Part shown: positions 58,790-64,000 of the stretch, piece after piece
Layout of the letters: each line of letters opens with the position of its first letter
Numbering within the stretch: position 1 is the first letter of the stretch
Source of the DNA: Certhia americana
Taxonomy: Eukaryota; Chordata; Aves; Passeriformes; Certhiidae
Assembly: GCA_018697195.1 (NCBI GenBank)
Contig: CM031878.1
Location: 32,777,818 to 32,841,817, forward strand
Length of the DNA: 64,000 bases
Reading direction: 5' to 3'
Position numbers and translations under genes: made by a program
Notes under the pieces: model-generated
The model's database searches: none
What the model was told of the DNA's origin: nothing
The model's input: the letters and a program-made list of their open reading frames with translations, nothing else

Positions 58790-61700
58790 TTCCTAAAGGA
58801 ATACAACAGTTAAAGTACTATTTTCAGAGTAACAGCAAACCCAAGACCATTAAGACAAAAGATAATGAGCAAATCGACACATTCTTTAGTCTTTTTATTA
58901 GTATTTATTGTTGTTATTTTGTTATTCACACTTAAACAACTCAGTTACATTAAGTGATTTATATGAAGAACTCTGTATTAATATGATAAGGTGAGAAAGT
59001 GTACACGCCACAGTGAAACATTCTGTAGAGAGTGAAGTAGGACCTTGATAGAAGGGATTATTTCCAAGAGCCTATGTACAAATAAAGGTAACTTTCATAC
59101 TATATACAAACTTATATTCACAGAGAATATACTGATTCAGACATACAAGGGTATCATCTAGTGAATAATGATCCATACACTTAAACACATGAAAAAAACT
59201 GGAATTTTCTGGGGGTTTCCTGGACTTGCAAAATAAAAAATACATGGCAATGTATTTTTACTTTTAAACTTTGAAATGAGTAAAGATGGGGGACTTCAGA
59301 TTCTTCTTACAATAGGCTGAAAATGAGGGATGATAAGAGTATGAAAACTACAAAGTGAAACAAACATGCTAAAAATGCTTTATTACAAAAATAACATCTG
59401 ATTGTCAGTTATAACACACTACTATTTTCACATCACAATACCATGTCCTGATCTTGCCATCTTAAATGATAGAAATAATTTTAATTCATGTAAGTCAACT
59501 CCCCAGAGTCAGGATTGCAAAATTAAAACTGCAACAGAGATTTTGATAATGGAAATGAACACAAAACCAAGTGAAATCCTTTGGCATTACTAAATTTTGG
59601 TAAGGGATTGAAATAAATTATTGATTTCTATTGGATAACCTGACCCTGAAAATTTTTTTAAAAACTGACAGAAGCAACTCATCTCTTATAAATTTACTAA
59701 AATATTAGGAGCTTCCTTTACTGTGACCTCAGTGGGAGAAAACAAAAAGAGTAGCAGAATGATTTACTTGCTTCATTGGGCCTGACTCTGCAAGCATTTT
59801 ACTCCTTCTCCTGGGGTGAACAAGGGTAGCAGGATTGAGTCTCCACTGCAAAGGTATTGTGCAGCATTTTGTACAGTCCCACAGGAAAATTCAAGAGTAT
59901 GAGGAGCAAACTTTCCTGACTTACTCACAGCATCACTAAGGCAAAACCAGATCCTGCTTTACTGTACATTTATTTGTCAGTATTTGACATTATACCTTAA
60001 ACAGAGACACGGAACTGCTTCTTCACTTTAAAATTAACGATCCCCTTACTTAGAAACCCCATACTAGTCTTCTGGGTTTTTTATGGCTTCTTTTTGCATT
60101 AAGACAACTATGTGACACAAAATAAAAATAAAATAGTAAAGTGCACGATCTTTAAAAACGTGTACAAATTTCATTGTTGGGATTGGTTTTGTGTTTGATG
60201 AGTGGTGAATTTACAATAAATCTACATGAATGTACAGTTTGATTACCAGTCTTGAATTACTCAGTCTTGTCCTGGGCTTTTTCACTTATGGCTCATGTAG
60301 GAACAATATGGCCAATTATGTGTCTGGTCTACCCACACTCCAAGGGATTACATGGCTTCTAGGCTAGGGCTGACATGTGCCTGGCTGGCTGGAGCAAGGG
60401 CTCAGAGCCATGCTAATGTGACAGCATGACTTCTGGAGAAGACACGGCTTGCATCCAGTCAGGTAGGAGCACAGGCAGAGGAAGGCTCAAACTATCTGCA
60501 CTCATCCAGGTAGACAAGTCCTGGGATGCTGCACACTGACACCTAGCAACACACTGCAGACCTACAGGATGGCCTGTCTGAACTACAGGGCTGTGAGCCG
60601 TATGGGACTGTCGTATTTGATAGGTGCACTGAGCTGCAGAACTTCAATTTGGAAGTGACTCTCTCCAGTTCCAATGGAAATGACAGATATGTCAATACTG
60701 ATATTCCTGCAACTGATGGCAACAGACCCAAGGATAATTTTAACATCAACCAGGAATGAAACCCATGGCTGTTGGAGGATTGGAGCAGGATTCTTCTCCA
60801 CACTGTTAAGTTCAAACTACCCCTTTTGATAATATCAAAATCACTTTCTGCAAGTATTTTTCCAGATGCAAATTCTTCAATTTAACTTTCCAGGAATAGA
60901 AGAAAAAAGAAGAATCACCTGCTCAAACCATGCCTATTTCTCAGTTAGTTGTGTCATTGTTATTTACAAGAGGTAAAATTGTTTCCAAGAATATAACTGA
61001 ATGCAATTTATCTCTTTGTACATAGCTCCCAGGACAATAAGGTTTGTTATGTAACTGCATTTATGGAATTTGGGAACCTAAGATAAAAGTCCCTATCTTG
61101 TCCAGGTTAATGGCAGAAGTCTTCTGTATTTCATTGGGCCAGTTCTTAGAGAAGGGATTATTTCCTTGTTATAAATAAAGAAAACCATCTGATACAGATT
61201 CATACTTGACTCAGAACATAAGTTATATGGACCACAAGATGCTATTTTAAGGAATTACTGCTGAAAGAATAATTAAAAAACATTGAATATCCCCTTTTTT
61301 TTGCAAAATATGTAACGAAGTAAAAGACAACCAGAGAAATAATCCCTTAAAAAACACCCTAACATTAATAATATTTCTAAGCATCTATTTTTTCACAGTA
61401 CTTGGATTAACTAAATGTTTACTTTACCACTTTGTGGACCTTCATATCCACACACAACAGTACCATGAGTGATAGTGACCACAGACTACTTCAGAGTAGT
61501 ATATGTGGAAATTATATGGTAGGTTCATTGCCATTACAAACAAATGACACCTAGATAAGATTGCTTGTCACCCACTGTGCTTTATGCTTCATGAAATTTA
61601 TGCAGTCAGCCACATCAACTGGATACATAAGCAGAAGCATACAGACACAAGAGCCTGTCTGCACTATGAGAAAGAACTAGCTTTCAGTAAAATATTTAAT

Positions 61701-64000
61701 TTAAAATACATAGAGCTTTGCTGAAAGATTTTTCCATGCCTACATGTAGTTCTAGTTCATGTAGGAGAGAATCTTCACACCACACTTCTAATCACATTTT
61801 TATAGCTTTTACCAAGTTGCGACCAGGGTGGCTTCTGCAGAGGGGAAACAAGAGAATAGTTGTAGAACTCCAATGGTATTTTGTACCAATGGGGCCCATT
61901 TTCATATTTAATTCCAATGAAGTTAGTGCAGAAAACCTTCAAAACTGGCTACAATCTGAACCATAATCCTATTCAAATGCTACCAGAAATCTCTTCCAAA
62001 AACTGTGTTCAACATTGATTCCATTCAGAGATGATGATGCCACAGAGGGTTGCTTACTTAATATGAAGTTGCATTCTTATCTTGCTTGCTATGTTGCCAA
62101 GCTGGTGTCCTAAAAGTGCTGAGCTAGAACAGAATCTTTATCATAATGCCAATTTTTCTATTAATTATTCATTTATACTTCATAAGGATTATGCAGACAG
62201 CAGTATCAATTGAGTAAGTGAGCACAGGCATTCAGGCAGGGGGAAGACGCTTCAACATCAACCAGCTCACTGTAGAATTTGGGCAGTGAAAAGGGCTAGA
62301 TCTCTAGTGAAGAGATCAGATTCAGAACTCTGGCTGAAGAAAATAGAAACTGAACTTTGGCTTCTAGGTGTGCAATGTTGAGAAGAGTTCATTATCCCAC
62401 ACTGAAATAATTATGAACAATGAGAAACTTTATGCTGGGAAATTTGGTGAGATTGTAAAACAGGAATGTTGCAACAAGTGTGTGCATTTCTGGCAGCATT
62501 GACCCTGGGCAACTCACTGACATCCAGTCACTGGGTTGGAACAGCTTTTGACTATTCTCTTAGTATTCTGGTTTAAGATTCAATTCCTTCTGTTCAGGAT
62601 AAGGGACTAAGCTTCTCTCTCCATCCTGCTCCTCTTTTTCTCTACCAGCCAGCAGAGCTGTTGTCTTGTAATCAAAGAGCACATCAACATCCAACTATCC
62701 ATGAACAGTTTACCCCAGAAGTAGAAAGGTGCCTTGGCAAGTATAAACATTGTTCACAGACAGCCTTCACAAAAGCACCACGCAATTGAAATCTGTCCTA
62801 TTACTTCTGGATCTGAGGTACCACTGGCACAGTTATTCAGCCATTTGAAAAATTATCTGCCCAACTGATACAAGGCAGTGGGAGCCATGAGGTGTCTTTT
62901 ATTCTAGAGGAGAAAAAGTTATTTTTAATACCTATGTGATAGGGAAAAACATATTTATCCCTTTGGTGAAGAAATGAGACATTTTAATAAAGACAGTACA
63001 GAAATGCCATTACAGGATACCAGTCCTTAATGATATACAGAGAGGTCTTCCTATAAGCTGTTGATATCAGTTACTCCTGACTCCCTATCTGCCCTCAGTA
63101 GGGCAGCAGTCTCTGTTGCTGATGCCCTGAGTGCACGAGAGTGTTCTTAGAGCACTGAAAGTCAGGTAGGAGCTTTTCTTTTCCAGGGTGGGAGTTGTTA
63201 CACCATGATGGCATGAAGTGAAAGAAAAACAAACAAAAAAATGGAGTACTGTACTATACAGAGATTGCACTCTGGTCTGGTTTCTTGACTTGAAATTGTC
63301 AGATCCGTGAATGAGGATATTGCAGTATTTTTTAAGTGCCTGCATACACAGCCCTTCCTTTAGTTCTCTCCTGTATCTGATTCTGCTTACTTGGGAAAGG
63401 ATTACATGTTTACACCAAGGATTTGGTGACTCCTCTGGAGGAGATAGTTCTGCGGAGTCAGCTCTGTATTTTGGGACACACGTTTCAGTTGAGGTCAGAA
63501 CCTGGGTTACCAATTCTCTTTAGGTTGCTGTTCTGTCAGTAGAGGGCACCACAGTTATGTGTATACACCCACCTTTCCATCATGTACATCCGCAGGAACA
63601 AATGTTAGAGACGGGAAGCACTATCGTTAAGACAGGTAAGGATCCTGTGCCAGTGAAGGATCTTGAATTCAAAGAAGTTTTTGCTCTTAAGGTGAGAAGC
63701 CCACTCTAAAAAGCACTAAGAAGTTAGAGATGTTGCTTGTTGTATTGTTAAGATCAAACAGATTCTGCATGTAGCTAGGACTTAGGACAATATATGAGTA
63801 GCAGACATTGCAACTCCTAGTATCCTTCCTTTATTTCATTAACATTTCAATTTTTTCTTCATGATACCACATAATATTAATATTCCTAATATGAATTTTG
63901 TACTGTTTTCTCTACCATTGTTTTCTGTCAAGTCCTTACTTTCTAATCATATACCGTTACATACAAACATATATAACAGGAAAACAGTAAAGGACAAAGG
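58790..64000. other. Repeat-poor terminal region, no gene recognised
   Basis: 5.2 kb almost free of recognisable repeats. By conserved synteny the next gene should be SLC24A2 on the minus strand, so this could include its long 3' UTR. A minus-strand AATAAA near 59379-59384 would suit such an end. I found no SLC24A2 coding exon, so this remains inference. An open frame on minus at 63085-63513 shows no family signature. Confidence 0.35.

Overview
The window is vertebrate nuclear DNA, almost certainly from a bird and probably from a songbird (Passeriformes). Coding sequence is split into short exons with GT-AG junctions. The interspersed repeats are dominated by CR1 LINE copies in several stages of decay, with long solo LTRs of avian endogenous-retrovirus type. 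There is also one SINE whose head looks like tRNA-Ile and whose tail looks like a CR1 3' end, a construction I know from songbird genomes. The gene order DENND4C (+), RPS6 (-), ACER2 (+) is the conserved amniote order of human 9p22. In birds that segment lies on the Z chromosome, so Z linkage is the likely inference; it is not read from the sequence.

Layout. 1-10 kb: the last five coding exons of DENND4C (Rab GEF) and a long AT-rich 3' region. 10-14.5 kb: intergenic DNA with two old CR1 fragments. 14.5-19.3 kb: a complete six-exon RPS6 gene on the minus strand, encoding 249 residues, with a 5' TOP-type start, an ETS-like site and a TCTCGCGAGA element. 18.9-21.1 kb: a GC-rich head-to-head promoter region between RPS6 and ACER2, holding two G/C-rich minisatellites, a 10-N gap and a CR1 3' fragment. 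20.8-33.8 kb: a complete six-exon ACER2 gene (alkaline ceramidase 2), predicted 281 residues, with a solo LTR in intron 1 and a probable 3' UTR to about 36.85 kb. 36.9-64 kb: gene-poor DNA holding a tRNA/CR1 SINE, two large CR1 copies, two inverted copies of one long LTR family, a smaller LTR near 58.5 kb, and a 400-N gap bounded by a perfect 47-bp inverted repeat. I found no coding exon of the expected next neighbour, SLC24A2.

The three genes are neighbours by ancestry, not an operon. DENND4C acts in Rab-controlled vesicle traffic, RPS6 in the small ribosomal subunit, and ACER2 in Golgi ceramide breakdown. I see no novel multi-gene system. The most notable local features are an in-frame 18-bp tandem duplication at the ACER2 N terminus, the minisatellite-rich shared promoter, the inverted repeat around the large gap, and one unassigned protein-like reading frame at 43.0-43.3 kb.
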